The position numbers were made by a program, and so were the translations under genes. A stretch of 64,000 nucleotides of DNA from Sphingobacteriia bacterium RIFOXYC2_FULL_35_18 (GTDB lineage Bacteria > Bacteroidota > Bacteroidia > Chitinophagales > Chitinophagaceae), in NCBI GenBank assembly GCA_001829005.1, contig MIAG01000001.1, forward strand, positions 310,001 to 374,000, in the 5' to 3' direction. The notes beneath the pieces were generated by a model that was not told the DNA's origin, did not search any database, and saw only the letters and a list, made by a program, of their open reading frames with translations. This document shows positions 54,334 to 63,811 of the stretch, piece after piece. Each line of letters begins with the position of its first letter. Within the stretch, counting starts at the first letter, position 1.

Positions 54334-54371
54334 CAAAAATAATACGCCACCAAGATTATTGGCAGCGTATT
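54334..54371 (-). terminator. intrinsic terminator after the gamma-glutamyltransferase gene
   Basis: On the minus strand AATACGCTGCCAA pairs with TTGGTGGCGTATT (two wobbles, 13 bp) around TAATC, followed by a T-rich tract. It lies 30 bases after the stop at 54401. Confidence 0.8.
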
Positions 54372-54400
54372 AATACATTTATCCTTGTTTTTTTAGCTAT

Positions 54401-56293
54401 TTACCAGCCAATACCATAATCTTCTCCATTATTAGATGATCCACCCCAAAGGCTATTGTGTTTTCTATCTATGAAAATGGCATTAATTGGGCCACTGGTG
54501 CGTTGACCAAAACTCAATTTATAGCCCATTTTTTTAAGCGCTTCACGAGTAGGTTCAGGCGTTCTAGCAGATAATAATAGGTCTCCAGCTCTAGGCTTTC
54601 TGTCTTTCATTTTGGTTCCACCCAAGGATAACCAAAGTTGATTGGTGTTAATATTTTCTGCCTCTGAAGCCTGTTGTACAGTCATGCCAAATTCAACCAT
54701 ATTTAAAAAGAACTGCAATAGGTTTTGGTCTTGGGTATCTCCTCCTTGAACTGCAAATGAAAGATAGGGTTTTCCATCTTTTAATGCCATTGAAGGAGTT
54801 AGGGTAACTCTTGGGCGTTTTCCGGGAGCAACTACATTAAATGGGTTGATAACCGGATCTAATACAAAGCTTTGCATACGCTGGCTCATTCCAATCCCCG
54901 TGTTTCCAGCAATAGTAGCCGGCAACCATCCACCGCTAGGTGTAATAGACACCACCCAACCATCTTTGTCTGCGGCTTCAACACTTGTAGTACCCCTCCA
55001 AAGACGGTCCATATAAGCTTCTAATTCCGCTTTAGCGGTAACAGTGCTGTCGTGTGCAGGAACAAAATTTCTTTTTCCCGTACTATCCATTTCAAGGTTC
55101 CACTGTTTAATTTGTTCGTTATAAGGATTAGTACGTCCTTCAAAAGGATAGGGATCACCTGGCGTAATTAAGGCATTGTTTTTTTCAGGGTTGATTAAAG
55201 CTGCCCTTTGCTTAGCATACCCTTTACTCAATAATCCACTCATTGGCTGAGGTGTTGGAGCAAATGCAGGATCGCCGTAATAAAAATCACGATCCGCAAA
55301 TGCAAGGCTCATGCTTTGGTAGATAGTATTAATGTATTGAGGAGAATTGTAGCCCATTTTTTTCAAGTCAAAATTTTCTACAATATTCAAAGCCTGTAAC
55401 ATAGAAGGTCCTTGCGTCCACTGAGTTAATTTATACACATCAATTCCTTTATAATTAATCATTGACGGAACTTCTTCTTTTACTTTCCAGTTGGCCAAAT
55501 CTTCTTTGGTAATTAATCCGCCTTGTTCTTGCGCTCCTCTTACAAATTCATCTGCAATATCTCCTTTATAAAAACGGTCATAAGCTGCTTGCAAAGCTTG
55601 TTTACGTGTTTTTTTATTCTTTAAAGCGGTTTGTTCTGCTTCTACTAATTTTTTTAAGGTGTTCAATAAGTCTTGTTGAACAAATATTTCACCTGCTTCA
55701 GGCGCTTCTCTTTTTTGACCCAAATGCGGCAGCAATACTTTTTTACTATAAGGCCATTGCTTAATTCTTTCTTTTCCTCTCTCAATACTATTTGCAGTTT
55801 GAGCGTCTATTGGATAACCCGCAGCCAAATCCATTGCGGGTGCCAATACTTGTTTTAAACTCATGGTTCCATATTCTGATAACATATGGATGATTCCTCC
55901 CACCGTGCCAGGAGTAACGGCCGCTAAAGGACCATATTCTGGAGGAAACTGATAGCCTTTTGATTTAAAAAATTCTGGAGTAGCTCCTGTTGGTGCAACC
56001 CCTAGCGCATTAATACCAATAACTTTTCCTGTTTTTGGATTGTAAATAATAGCTTGTGTTTCACCGCCCCAACTCAATACATCCCACATAGTACAGGTAG
56101 CAGCTAACATAGCACAAGCAGCATCAACAGCGTTTCCGCCTTGTTGAAATACCATTGATCCTGCAGTAGCAGCAAGTGGCTTTCCCGTTATAGCCATCCA
56201 ATTTTTTCCATGCAATGGAGGCTTTTGTGTAGCCTGTGCAGTAAGCATTACAGTAGTAAATAATAATACCGAAGTCAGTAAAGTTTTTCTCAT
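54401..56293 (-). CDS. ggt: secreted gamma-glutamyltransferase family protein
   Basis: A 630-residue N-terminal-nucleophile hydrolase with a signal peptide (1-20). It has the early GGNAVDAACAMLAA block and the autoprocessing site RGTTSVEAADKDGWVVS, where Thr435 would become the N-terminal nucleophile, then the GGWLPATIAGNTGIGMSQRM region that replaces the usual GSG oxyanion context. It should hydrolyse or transfer the gamma-glutamyl group of glutathione or similar amides in the periplasm. The upstream gene is a secreted M19 dipeptidase 20 bases away, which would split the released Cys-Gly. It may also belong to an acylase-like branch. Confidence 0.87.
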   Translation of the reverse strand: MRKTLLTSVLLFTTVMLTAQATQKPPLHGKNWMAITGKPLAATAGSMVFQQGGNAVDAACAMLAATCTMWDVLSWGGETQAIIYNPKTGKVIGINALGVAPTGATPEFFKSKGYQFPPEYGPLAAVTPGTVGGIIHMLSEYGTMSLKQVLAPAMDLAAGYPIDAQTANSIERGKERIKQWPYSKKVLLPHLGQKREAPEAGEIFVQQDLLNTLKKLVEAEQTALKNKKTRKQALQAAYDRFYKGDIADEFVRGAQEQGGLITKEDLANWKVKEEVPSMINYKGIDVYKLTQWTQGPSMLQALNIVENFDLKKMGYNSPQYINTIYQSMSLAFADRDFYYGDPAFAPTPQPMSGLLSKGYAKQRAALINPEKNNALITPGDPYPFEGRTNPYNEQIKQWNLEMDSTGKRNFVPAHDSTVTAKAELEAYMDRLWRGTTSVEAADKDGWVVSITPSGGWLPATIAGNTGIGMSQRMQSFVLDPVINPFNVVAPGKRPRVTLTPSMALKDGKPYLSFAVQGGDTQDQNLLQFFLNMVEFGMTVQQASEAENINTNQLWLSLGGTKMKDRKPRAGDLLLSARTPEPTREALKKMGYKLSFGQRTSGPINAIFIDRKHNSLWGGSSNNGEDYGIGW

Positions 56294-56313
56294 AAAAGAT
56301 AGTTGTATAGATT

Positions 56314-57486
56314 TTATTTTGATTGTTGTGCTTTCATTACCCTTAATAAATTTCCGCCCATTATTTTTGTAACGTCTTTTTTGCTGTATCCTTTTTCTAA
56401 TAAAGCTTTTGTAATTAAAGGATAGGTTGTTACGTCGGTCAGTTCTCTTGGACTGGCGCTAATACCATCAAAATCAGAACCCATACCCACATGTTCTACT
56501 CCTATTCTTTTCACTATATAATCTAAATGATCTAATAACATACTCATTGGGGGTTGAATAGCCAATGACTCTTCTTTATATTTATCTACCACTAATGCTT
56601 GAGCATATTCTTTTTGCATGCCTTTTGCAATCAATTCTTTTATTTCTGATTGTTTGTTTTGTAGGAAAATTTTTTCTCTGTTTTTAAAAGAACTGTCTAT
56701 AAATGCAGAATAAAAATTTAATTGAATAACACCACCGTTTTTTCCAATAGCATCAATTTGTTCATCTTTTAAATTTCTAAAAACAGGGCATAATGTATAT
56801 GCATTGCTATGTGAAACCAATACTGGTTTGGTAGTTGTTTGAATGGCGTCCCAAAAAGTTCTTTCGCCCACATGGCTGAGATCTACCATCATTCCTAACT
56901 GGTTCATTCTTTTTACTACTTGTTTACCAAAATCAGTCAAACCTAATTTTGCAGAGGGATCATTTTTTAATTTAGTTTCATCCATAGCAGAACTTGCCCA
57001 GCTGGTTGAATTATTCCAGGTAAGCGTCATATAACGTACCCCTCTGTTAAATAATGAATCTACTTTATTAATATCATCTTCAATCATGTGGCCTCCTTCA
57101 ACGCCAAACATAGCAGCCAATTTATTTTTACGGACTGCTTTTTTTAATGCAGTATAACTTTCTACAATTTCAATTTTTTGTGGATTGCGTTTTGCTACAG
57201 CATAGAGTGTATCTATTTCTCTATTAGCCCAAGCGTATGGTTGAAGTTTATCACCATCACACCAAACACTAAATAATTGTACATCAACACCTGCTTCTTT
57301 AAACCGATTTAAATCGGAATGTGTTTTTCCTTTTAAGTCTTGGTCTATTAACACATTTTTTTCAATAGCTGCCGTGAGTAAATCATTATGAGAATCTGCC
57401 ATGATTGCTTTTTTATGCACTTTTTTATATGATTGTGCATAAGCAAAAGAACAACAGCATAAAAGTGTAAAAAAGAGGTACTTCAT
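56314..57486 (-). CDS. secreted membrane dipeptidase (M19, renal dipeptidase family)
   Basis: A 390-residue zinc dipeptidase with a signal peptide (ending SFAYAQ). Metal ligands are seen as HND in MADSHNDLLTA (HxD), Glu in FGVEGGHMIED, His in VDLSHVGERTF and His in LVSHSNAYTLC; GMGSDFDGI closes the site. Family enzymes cleave dipeptides such as Cys-Gly and, in bacteria, some D-amino acid dipeptides. Its operon partner is a gamma-glutamyltransferase, and together they would complete extracellular glutathione breakdown. Confidence 0.93.
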   Translation of the reverse strand: MKYLFFTLLCCCSFAYAQSYKKVHKKAIMADSHNDLLTAAIEKNVLIDQDLKGKTHSDLNRFKEAGVDVQLFSVWCDGDKLQPYAWANREIDTLYAVAKRNPQKIEIVESYTALKKAVRKNKLAAMFGVEGGHMIEDDINKVDSLFNRGVRYMTLTWNNSTSWASSAMDETKLKNDPSAKLGLTDFGKQVVKRMNQLGMMVDLSHVGERTFWDAIQTTTKPVLVSHSNAYTLCPVFRNLKDEQIDAIGKNGGVIQLNFYSAFIDSSFKNREKIFLQNKQSEIKELIAKGMQKEYAQALVVDKYKEESLAIQPPMSMLLDHLDYIVKRIGVEHVGMGSDFDGISASPRELTDVTTYPLITKALLEKGYSKKDVTKIMGGNLLRVMKAQQSK

Positions 57487-57576
57487 TGATTAGCTTTGGC
57501 TAAAGCTAAAAAAATTGTGTTGGCTAGCCTTAATTTATTTTTGAACGGATGAAGAAGTAGTTATATTAAAAAAAAC

Positions 57577-58752
57577 TTACTTAAAAGGATTACTCCATTT
57601 GGTATTGGTAGCTATTGTTGGATCGGTCAATGTTTTCATAAAAGCAACTATTGCAGCTTTTTGTGCATTATTTAAATTCAATTGTATAGGAGTACCATTG
57701 GGAGTTTTCAAAGCATTGTCTAAATTGGGATGTGCTTTTACTCCACTATTATAATGTTCTACCACTTGCTCTAAAGTTTTAAATCTACCATCGTGCATAT
57801 AGGGTGCAGTTAATTCAATATTGCGTAAAGTATGTGTTTTGAATTCTCCTCTACCTGCTCCATTGTCATTGGTTGTATTAAGATCTAATCCATTATTCCG
57901 AGGTCCATTATTAGCAGATACAAAAGCTTCAGTAGTATGACATCCAAAACAACCAGCGCCACCATTTTGAACAGGCATTATGAATAATCTTTTTCCTTCA
58001 TTTTCTTCAGCAGTAAAATTGGGGAAATTGGCGGGCATATTGTTTACTTGGGCTCTACCAACATCATATTTACTATTACTGCTAACTATACTTCTTACAA
58101 ACTGAGCTAGTGCCATTGCAATTCTATTACTATTAATAGCGGTATCCCCAAATGCATTACTCATGAGTGGTGCATAAAATGCTTGCTCTCTAACACGTTG
58201 AAGTAGAGTAGGAATAGTCATACCCATTTCTGTTTGGTCTTGAAATGGCATTAATACCTGTTGCTCTAAACTAGCAGCACGCTCATCCCAAAAGAATCTA
58301 CCACGCTGGTAAAATTTTGCATTAATTAAACTCATGGAGTGTCTACCCGTTTTACCCCCAGCAAATCCATTACTCAAAATAGCAGTATCACTAAATCCAA
58401 AAGAGGAGTTATGACAGCTTGCACAAGAGATAGTCTTATTAACACTCAAATTTTTATCATAAAAAAGAACTCTTCCAAGAGTTGCTCCATTATTTGTTGT
58501 TGGATTATTTACAGGTGTATTATCAATTCCGTTTACAGAAGTAGGAGCACCACCGCCAGCATTTACAAAAAAATATGCAGGTAAATTCAAATTGACGTAA
58601 TCAAAAGGAACAGTTGGTAAATTAAGTGCAGCCGAGATAATTGCATTGTCTGTATTGGTTGTAACGGTTGGGGTTACAACTGTTTGATCATTTTTATTAC
58701 AAGCAATAATTGCGATTGTTGCAAATAAAATAAGCAGGATGTTCCTTTTCAT
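57577..58752 (-). CDS. di-heme cytochrome c peroxidase lipoprotein
   Basis: A 391-residue lipoprotein (ATG at 58752 gives MKRNILLILFATIAIIAC with Cys at the lipobox). Two c-type heme sites, CASCHNSSFGF and CFGCHTTEAFV, are placed as in CcpA/MauG-family peroxidases, and the C-terminal LRNIELTAPYMHDGRFKTLE block supplies the distal ligand. It reduces hydrogen peroxide in the periplasm using cytochrome c electrons, or acts as a MauG-like oxidase. The 17 extra codons upstream lack signal-peptide character and are left out. Confidence 0.93.
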   Translation of the reverse strand: MKRNILLILFATIAIIACNKNDQTVVTPTVTTNTDNAIISAALNLPTVPFDYVNLNLPAYFFVNAGGGAPTSVNGIDNTPVNNPTTNNGATLGRVLFYDKNLSVNKTISCASCHNSSFGFSDTAILSNGFAGGKTGRHSMSLINAKFYQRGRFFWDERAASLEQQVLMPFQDQTEMGMTIPTLLQRVREQAFYAPLMSNAFGDTAINSNRIAMALAQFVRSIVSSNSKYDVGRAQVNNMPANFPNFTAEENEGKRLFIMPVQNGGAGCFGCHTTEAFVSANNGPRNNGLDLNTTNDNGAGRGEFKTHTLRNIELTAPYMHDGRFKTLEQVVEHYNSGVKAHPNLDNALKTPNGTPIQLNLNNAQKAAIVAFMKTLTDPTIATNTKWSNPFK

Positions 58753-58838
58753 ATTAGGCATTTTTGGCTTAGATACCTTTTTCGTTGAAAAGTTTATCCT
58801 CAAAAGAGAAAGCTTTGTTAAAACAAATGTATATTATT

Positions 58839-59849
58839 TTAACCCCCTATTAATCCTGCAGCCCTACTAATATCCATCATTCTTTCCATTGGTTTTAAAG
58901 CTTGTATTCTTAGATTTTCGTCCATTAATATTTCTGGTAATTCATACTTCATACAGAGATATATCTTTTCTAAAGTATTTAGTTTCATATAAGGACAATC
59001 ATTACATGCACAATTATTTTCCGGAGGAGCTGGAATAAATGTTTTTGAAGGATTATTTATTTGCATTTGGTGTAGAATACCAGTTTCTGTTGCAACTATA
59101 TATTCCTGCGTTTGATCTGTTTGAGTATATTTTAATAATTGAGTTGTACTACCAATATAATCTGCAATATTTAAAATAGCTTCTTCACATTCTGGATGTG
59201 CAATTAATTTTGCTTTAGGATGTCTAATTTTTAGTTTAACTATTTTTTCTAAACTAAATATTTCATGAACCATACAAGCACCATTCCAAAGTAACATTTC
59301 TCTTCCCGTCTTTTTACTTAAATAAGCACCTAAATTTTTATCTGGGGCAAATAATATGGGTTGATCTAAAGGGATACTTTCAATTATTTTTTCTGCATTA
59401 CCACTGGTACAAATAATATCACTTAAAGCCTTGATATCAGCGGTACAATTGATATAAGAAACGACAATATGATTGGGATGTTTTTCTTTAAATGCTTTGA
59501 ATAAAGGGGTTGGTGCACTATCTGCTAAAGAGCAACCTGCTTTTAAATCGGGTAATAAAACTTTTTTAGATGGATTTAAAATTTTTGCAGTTTCTGCCAT
59601 AAAGTGAACTCCAGCAAACACAATGGTGTCTGCGGTAGTTTGTTTAGCCTGTTGTGCAAGACCCAAACTATCCCCAATATAATCTGCCACATCTTGGATA
59701 TCTGTTTCTTGGTAGTAATGTGCAAGTAAAACTGCATTTTTTTCTTTTTTAAGTTTTTGTATCTCAGCAAAGAGATCCAATTCGGGATCAATTTCCAAAT
59801 CTAAAAATCCTTTTTTTACTAATTCTGCTTTTGCTATGTTAATATCCAA
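58839..59849 (-). CDS. nadA: quinolinate synthase A
   Basis: Condenses iminoaspartate with dihydroxyacetone phosphate to quinolinate in NAD synthesis. The 336-residue protein has [30 protein letters not shown] (first cluster Cys), [11 protein letters not shown] (second Cys) and [20 protein letters not shown] (third Cys), which bind its 4Fe-4S cluster. The start must be the TTG at 59849; there is no in-frame ATG for more than 80 codons and a stop lies seven codons upstream. nadB and nadC are not adjacent. It borders the putative replication origin. Confidence 0.96.
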   Translation of the reverse strand: MDINIAKAELVKKGFLDLEIDPELDLFAEIQKLKKEKNAVLLAHYYQETDIQDVADYIGDSLGLAQQAKQTTADTIVFAGVHFMAETAKILNPSKKVLLPDLKAGCSLADSAPTPLFKAFKEKHPNHIVVSYINCTADIKALSDIICTSGNAEKIIESIPLDQPILFAPDKNLGAYLSKKTGREMLLWNGACMVHEIFSLEKIVKLKIRHPKAKLIAHPECEEAILNIADYIGSTTQLLKYTQTDQTQEYIVATETGILHQMQINNPSKTFIPAPPENNCACNDCPYMKLNTLEKIYLCMKYELPEILMDENLRIQALKPMERMMDISRAAGLIGG

Positions 59850-60326
59850 AGTAATAATATTTAATAATTATTTATATAAAATCAACTACTACTATTATAA
59901 GTGTGTATATCGGGATAACTTAGTTACCCACAAAGCGCAAAGTTAATCTTACTTAGTTTATCCACCATTATCCACTTTCTTTTAAACAATAATTTCACTC
60001 AGTTTTATTCGGTTATATTGGATTATACACAATACTGTATAACTGAATTCACATCAGTTTTTTTTTTAGTTCACTTTTCTTGCACTGTTAATTAACAGGT
60101 ATAAGTTCAACTCTTTTTTACCCAAAGTCTCTTTTTGTGATAAAAAATTTTTTTTTATTCTATTTGTTTGCACAATAAAATAGGATAAAAGATGATTTTT
60201 CCACCAAAAAATGAGGTTACCAACAGAATAATGTGCATATTTTTCCACAACTTATTCTACCTGTTTTTCCCTTATTTTTGCCTCCCCGTATATGAAGCGG
60301 GATAAATTATATATTAATTATTAATT
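59850..60326. other. oriC: candidate chromosomal replication origin (oriC)
   Basis: A 477-bp non-coding, very AT-rich gap, the longest in the window, between the divergent nadA and ppiD-like genes. DnaA-box-like nonamers (TTATCCACA consensus) on the plus strand: TTACCCACA 59924-59932, TTATCCACC 59958-59966, TTATCCACT 59968-59976, TTATACACA 60023-60031, TTTTCCACC 60197-60205, TTTTCCACA 60241-60249; also TGTGTATAT (reverse box-like) 59902-59910. The pair at 59958 and 59968 is one helical turn apart. Long A/T runs near 60055-60070 and 60144-60160 could be the unwinding element. The uniform minus-strand genes to the left (39.2-59.8 kb) fit leftward leading-strand replication from here. Confidence 0.68.
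60273..60280 (+). promoter_or_regulatory. -7 promoter element of the ppiD-like gene
   Basis: TATTTTTG matches TAnnTTTG and lies 46 bases before the ATG at 60327. It follows immediately after the last DnaA-box-like site (60241-60249), so DnaA binding could affect this promoter. Confidence 0.4.
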
Positions 60327-62417
60327 ATGTCTGTAATTCAAACAATTCGTGACCGTGGCACCTGGATTATTTTTGTAATCATAGCAGTAGCATTGATTGC
60401 TTTTATTCTTCAGGATGGAGCTGGACGTGGTGGATCAGCTTTTTCTAACAGTTCTGTTATTGCAAAAGTCAATGGTACATCTATTGAACGTGGCGCTTTT
60501 GAAGAGCGCTTAAAATCTCAAGAAGCTATGTATGCTGGTCAAGGGGCAACTCGTGATCAATTAATTGGTACAGTATACAATATGGAGGTAGATAATATTG
60601 TATTAAACCAAGAATTTGAAAAATTAGGTCTTACTGTTTCTGCAAAAGAATTAAATGACATTTTATTTGGAGAGAATTCTCCTTTGCGTCAAGAATTCAC
60701 TGATCCTAAAACCGGAGAGTTTAAGGTAGATGATGCCAAAAGAGCTTTTGCCCAAATAAAGAAGAGTAAGAATGCTGAACAAATTAAAATGATAAATAGT
60801 GGATATATTGAACCAACTATTCAAAATAGTTTGCGCAATAAATACCAAAATTTGCTAATTCAATCTGTTTATGTACCAAAATGGATGGTAGAAAAACAAC
60901 AAGCAGATAATAATGCTGTTGCTTCTGCTTCTTATGTTTACTATCCTTATGTTGCAATCGCTGATTCAAGTGTTAAAGTAACAGAGGCTGATATCAATAA
61001 TTATGTGAAGAAGCATAGTAATGAATTTAAGAAAGAGGAGGAAACTCGTTCTATTGCTTATGTTACTTTTAGTGCAGCACCAACTTCTGCTGATTCTGCA
61101 GCAACATTAGCTCAGATAAACGACTTAAAAGCTGAATTTGCTGCTACTTCAGACGCTGCTGCATTTTTAGGAAAAGTAGGAACCGAATTAGCATATTATA
61201 ATAGTTACTTTGGTGGTTCACGTATTCAAGTAACAAATAAAGATTCAATCACCCGATTACCTGTTGGTGGTTTATTTGGACCATATGTAGATGGTAACAA
61301 TTATGTATTGGCTAAAATGGTTGGAATAAAGCAATGGCCTGATAGTGTTACTGTAAGACATATCTTAATTGGTACCAACGATCCTCAAAGTGGTCAACAA
61401 GTTAGAGATGATTCTACTGGTAAAAAATTAGTGGATAGTATTCAAACTGCTATTAAAAATGGTGCAGACTTTAATACTTTGGTTGCAAAATATTCTGATG
61501 ATGGCGGAAGTAAGGAAAAAGGTGGTGTGTATGATTATTTTCCTCAGGGTCAAATGGTAATTCCATTTAACGATTTCGCTTTTGATAATCCTGTTGGATC
61601 TAAAGGTGTTGTAAAAACAGATTTTGGTTACCATTATATTGAAGTATTAGGACAAAAAAATCGTGCTCCAGCATACAAAATTGCTTATTTAGCAAAGCCT
61701 ATCCTTAGTAGTAATGAAACGATGAATGAAGCCAATACTGCTGCAGCAAGCTTTGCTTCTGGTGCAAAAGGAACAAAAGAATTTAATGACAATGCTTCAA
61801 AATTGGCTAAACCAATTTTATCTGCAACCGAAATAAAGCAAAACGACTTTACTGTTGGTACATTGGCTAACACCCGTTCTTTAGTTAGATGGATTTATGA
61901 AAACAAAGAAGGTGCAGTTTCTGATCCCACAGAAGTAGGGGATCAAATTATTGTAGCCATGATCACTAATATTAATAAAGCAGGATTGATGGGTGCAAAT
62001 GAAGCAAGACCGTTGGTAGAAGGATTAATTAGAAATGACAAAAAAGCGAAAATAATCATTGACACAAAAATGAAAGGAAGTAGCTTGGAGGAAATTGCAA
62101 AATCTTCTGGTACATCTGTTTTAAGAGCAGATAGCCTAAGCTTTGGTTCTGGTTTTATTAATGGTGTGGGCAACGAACCTAAAATTGTTGGAGCTGTATT
62201 TAATAAGGCTATTCAAGGAAAATCTTCTGATTTAATTGCTGGAAATTCAGGCGTATTTGCTGTAAAGGGTGAAACCATTGCTGCAAAACCTGCTGATGCT
62301 TTACCTGAAACCGTTAAACAAGCATTAATCCAAAATAGAAAAATGGCTACTTATAGAAGTGTTGAAGCTTTAAGAAAAGCAGCAACTGTTAAAGATTATC
62401 GCTTTAGTTTCTATTAG
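60327..62417 (+). CDS. ppiD: PpiD/SurA-like membrane-anchored peptidyl-prolyl isomerase
   Basis: A 696-residue periplasmic folding factor. One N-terminal membrane helix (about 12-30, WIIFVIIAVALIAFIL) anchors it. A SurA_N-type chaperone domain (about 40-190, with VAKVNGTSIERGAFEERL) precedes a parvulin PPIC domain (about 340-445) containing VRHILIGTND, FNTLVAKYSDDGGSKEKGG and FGYHYIEVLG. The long C-terminal part repeats the chaperone-like fold, as in PpiD. It assists outer-membrane and secreted proteins. It is transcribed away from the putative origin and has its own terminator. Confidence 0.92.
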   Translation: MSVIQTIRDRGTWIIFVIIAVALIAFILQDGAGRGGSAFSNSSVIAKVNGTSIERGAFEERLKSQEAMYAGQGATRDQLIGTVYNMEVDNIVLNQEFEKLGLTVSAKELNDILFGENSPLRQEFTDPKTGEFKVDDAKRAFAQIKKSKNAEQIKMINSGYIEPTIQNSLRNKYQNLLIQSVYVPKWMVEKQQADNNAVASASYVYYPYVAIADSSVKVTEADINNYVKKHSNEFKKEEETRSIAYVTFSAAPTSADSAATLAQINDLKAEFAATSDAAAFLGKVGTELAYYNSYFGGSRIQVTNKDSITRLPVGGLFGPYVDGNNYVLAKMVGIKQWPDSVTVRHILIGTNDPQSGQQVRDDSTGKKLVDSIQTAIKNGADFNTLVAKYSDDGGSKEKGGVYDYFPQGQMVIPFNDFAFDNPVGSKGVVKTDFGYHYIEVLGQKNRAPAYKIAYLAKPILSSNETMNEANTAAASFASGAKGTKEFNDNASKLAKPILSATEIKQNDFTVGTLANTRSLVRWIYENKEGAVSDPTEVGDQIIVAMITNINKAGLMGANEARPLVEGLIRNDKKAKIIIDTKMKGSSLEEIAKSSGTSVLRADSLSFGSGFINGVGNEPKIVGAVFNKAIQGKSSDLIAGNSGVFAVKGETIAAKPADALPETVKQALIQNRKMATYRSVEALRKAATVKDYRFSFY

Positions 62418-62439
62418 TATCGATAATTAAACGGATTTA

Positions 62440-62470
62440 AAGCCCACTTAGTAATAAGTGGGCTTTTTTT
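62440..62470 (+). terminator. intrinsic terminator after the ppiD-like gene
   Basis: AAGCCCACTTA pairs with TAAGTGGGCTT around GTAA-type loop sequence, followed by seven T. Perfect 11-bp stem; clear rho-independent terminator. Confidence 0.9.
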
Positions 62471-62521
62471 GCGTCTATCGTAAAAATTGCTAAAAGCAAT
62501 TAACTAATTTTATACTCTATT

Positions 62522-63025
62522 ATGGAACCTATAATTAATAAAGTAGCCGAAAGCGGTATCATTAGTCTTGATTTAGAAACCTTCTTTTCAAAGGATAAGA
62601 TATTGGTCTTTGATTTAAAAGACTATTTATTTATGGGTTTAATTCTTAAAGAAAAAGATTTTAGAGCAGCTTTACTTAGTACAGATTGGGAAAAATACAG
62701 AGATAGTTATGTTGCTCTTACTTGTAGTGCGGATGCTATCATTCCTATGTGGGCTAATATGTTGGTTGCTGTATATTTAACGCCTATTGCAAAAGGCGTA
62801 TACTTTGGAACAGAAGCATTTGTAAAAGAACAATTATTATTAAGTGCTTTGGATAATTTTAATGGTGCCGATTATACTGACCAACGTGTTGTGGTAAAGG
62901 GTTGTGGCGAAGACCCTGTTCCTGCATCAGCTTATGTAAAAATTACCACGATATTAAGGCCATTTGCTAAGAGCATCATGTATGGGGAACCCTGCAGTAC
63001 TGTTCCTTTGTTTAAGAAAAAATAA
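62522..63025 (+). CDS. DUF2480 family protein
   Basis: A 167-residue protein of the Bacteroidota-specific DUF2480 family. Recognisable family blocks are the N-terminal NKVAESGIISLDLETF, GLILKEKDFRA, YVALTCSADAIIPMWANM (about 66-83), VVKGCGEDPVPASAYV and the C-terminal SIMYGEPCSTVPLFKKK. Two conserved cysteines lie in GCGE and GEPCST. The function is unknown. It has no signal peptide and is probably cytoplasmic. It has its own promoter region after the preceding terminator and converges on the hydroxylase gene. Confidence 0.9.
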   Translation: MEPIINKVAESGIISLDLETFFSKDKILVFDLKDYLFMGLILKEKDFRAALLSTDWEKYRDSYVALTCSADAIIPMWANMLVAVYLTPIAKGVYFGTEAFVKEQLLLSALDNFNGADYTDQRVVVKGCGEDPVPASAYVKITTILRPFAKSIMYGEPCSTVPLFKKK

Positions 63026-63040
63026 TTCTTAAGCAGTCAT

Positions 63041-63802
63041 TTAAATATTTATTGTTCTATTTTTTACTTCTTCAAATTGTTGATCATAGTCTTTTCTTAT
63101 TGTCCCAAATAGTCTATCCCAAACAAGGGTGTATAATCCATAATTACCTTTAAAATATTGATGATGTTGGTTATGATTAACCGAAGTGTTTATCCATTTT
63201 CCTATAAATGTTTTATTGAATCCTTTTGGATATAATTCAAAACCAAGATGTCCGTAAACATTGTAAATAATAGAGAAAAGAAAAAATATAGCCAAGTGTG
63301 TTATATGTACTGGTAAGGTAAAATAAAATATTACAACAATACTTTGTTCTATTACGGCTTCTAGCGGATGAAATGCATAAGCTGCCCAAGGAGACGGATT
63401 GGTAGATTGGTGGTGAACCAGGTGTACATATTTAAATATGGATGGATGGTGCATTATGCGATGCATGATATAAAAATAGAGGTCGTGCATGATAAACATT
63501 ATTGGAAAAACAGCATAATAATACCCCCAACCCATTTCATTGATTTCTTTATATCTGGTTGTATGTGGCCCAATACTTGGGCTATTTAATATGACTATTA
63601 TTAAACTAAAAATAATCATTGTGCTTAACGAATAGGAGAGCTCTCTTAAGTAATCTTTTGTTTTGGGAAACTTCTGTTGAATTTTTTGATACAACCAATT
63701 TTTTCTAAATATTACATAGAATAGTAAAAAAGCAATAAGCGCAGCTCCAAAATAGCGGCTTCCAATTTTTTCTAATGCAGTAAAAAATAAGTCCCAATTC
63801 AT
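63041..63802 (-). CDS. fatty acid hydroxylase / sterol desaturase family protein, second copy
   Basis: A 253-residue membrane di-iron protein with the histidine clusters HDLYFYIMHRIMHH (about 105-118), HLVHHQSTNPSPW (about 127-139) and NHNQHHQYF (about 208-216). This order matches C-5 sterol desaturase-like or carotenoid/lipid hydroxylase proteins. It differs clearly from the member at 31545 and is closer to the long-spaced H-x3-H / HxxHH / NHxxHH type. It follows polA on the same strand by 9 bases, and may be cotranscribed with it. Confidence 0.87.
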   Translation of the reverse strand: MNWDLFFTALEKIGSRYFGAALIAFLLFYVIFRKNWLYQKIQQKFPKTKDYLRELSYSLSTMIIFSLIIVILNSPSIGPHTTRYKEINEMGWGYYYAVFPIMFIMHDLYFYIMHRIMHHPSIFKYVHLVHHQSTNPSPWAAYAFHPLEAVIEQSIVVIFYFTLPVHITHLAIFFLFSIIYNVYGHLGFELYPKGFNKTFIGKWINTSVNHNQHHQYFKGNYGLYTLVWDRLFGTIRKDYDQQFEEVKNRTINI

Positions 63803-63811
63803 GGTATTGTT

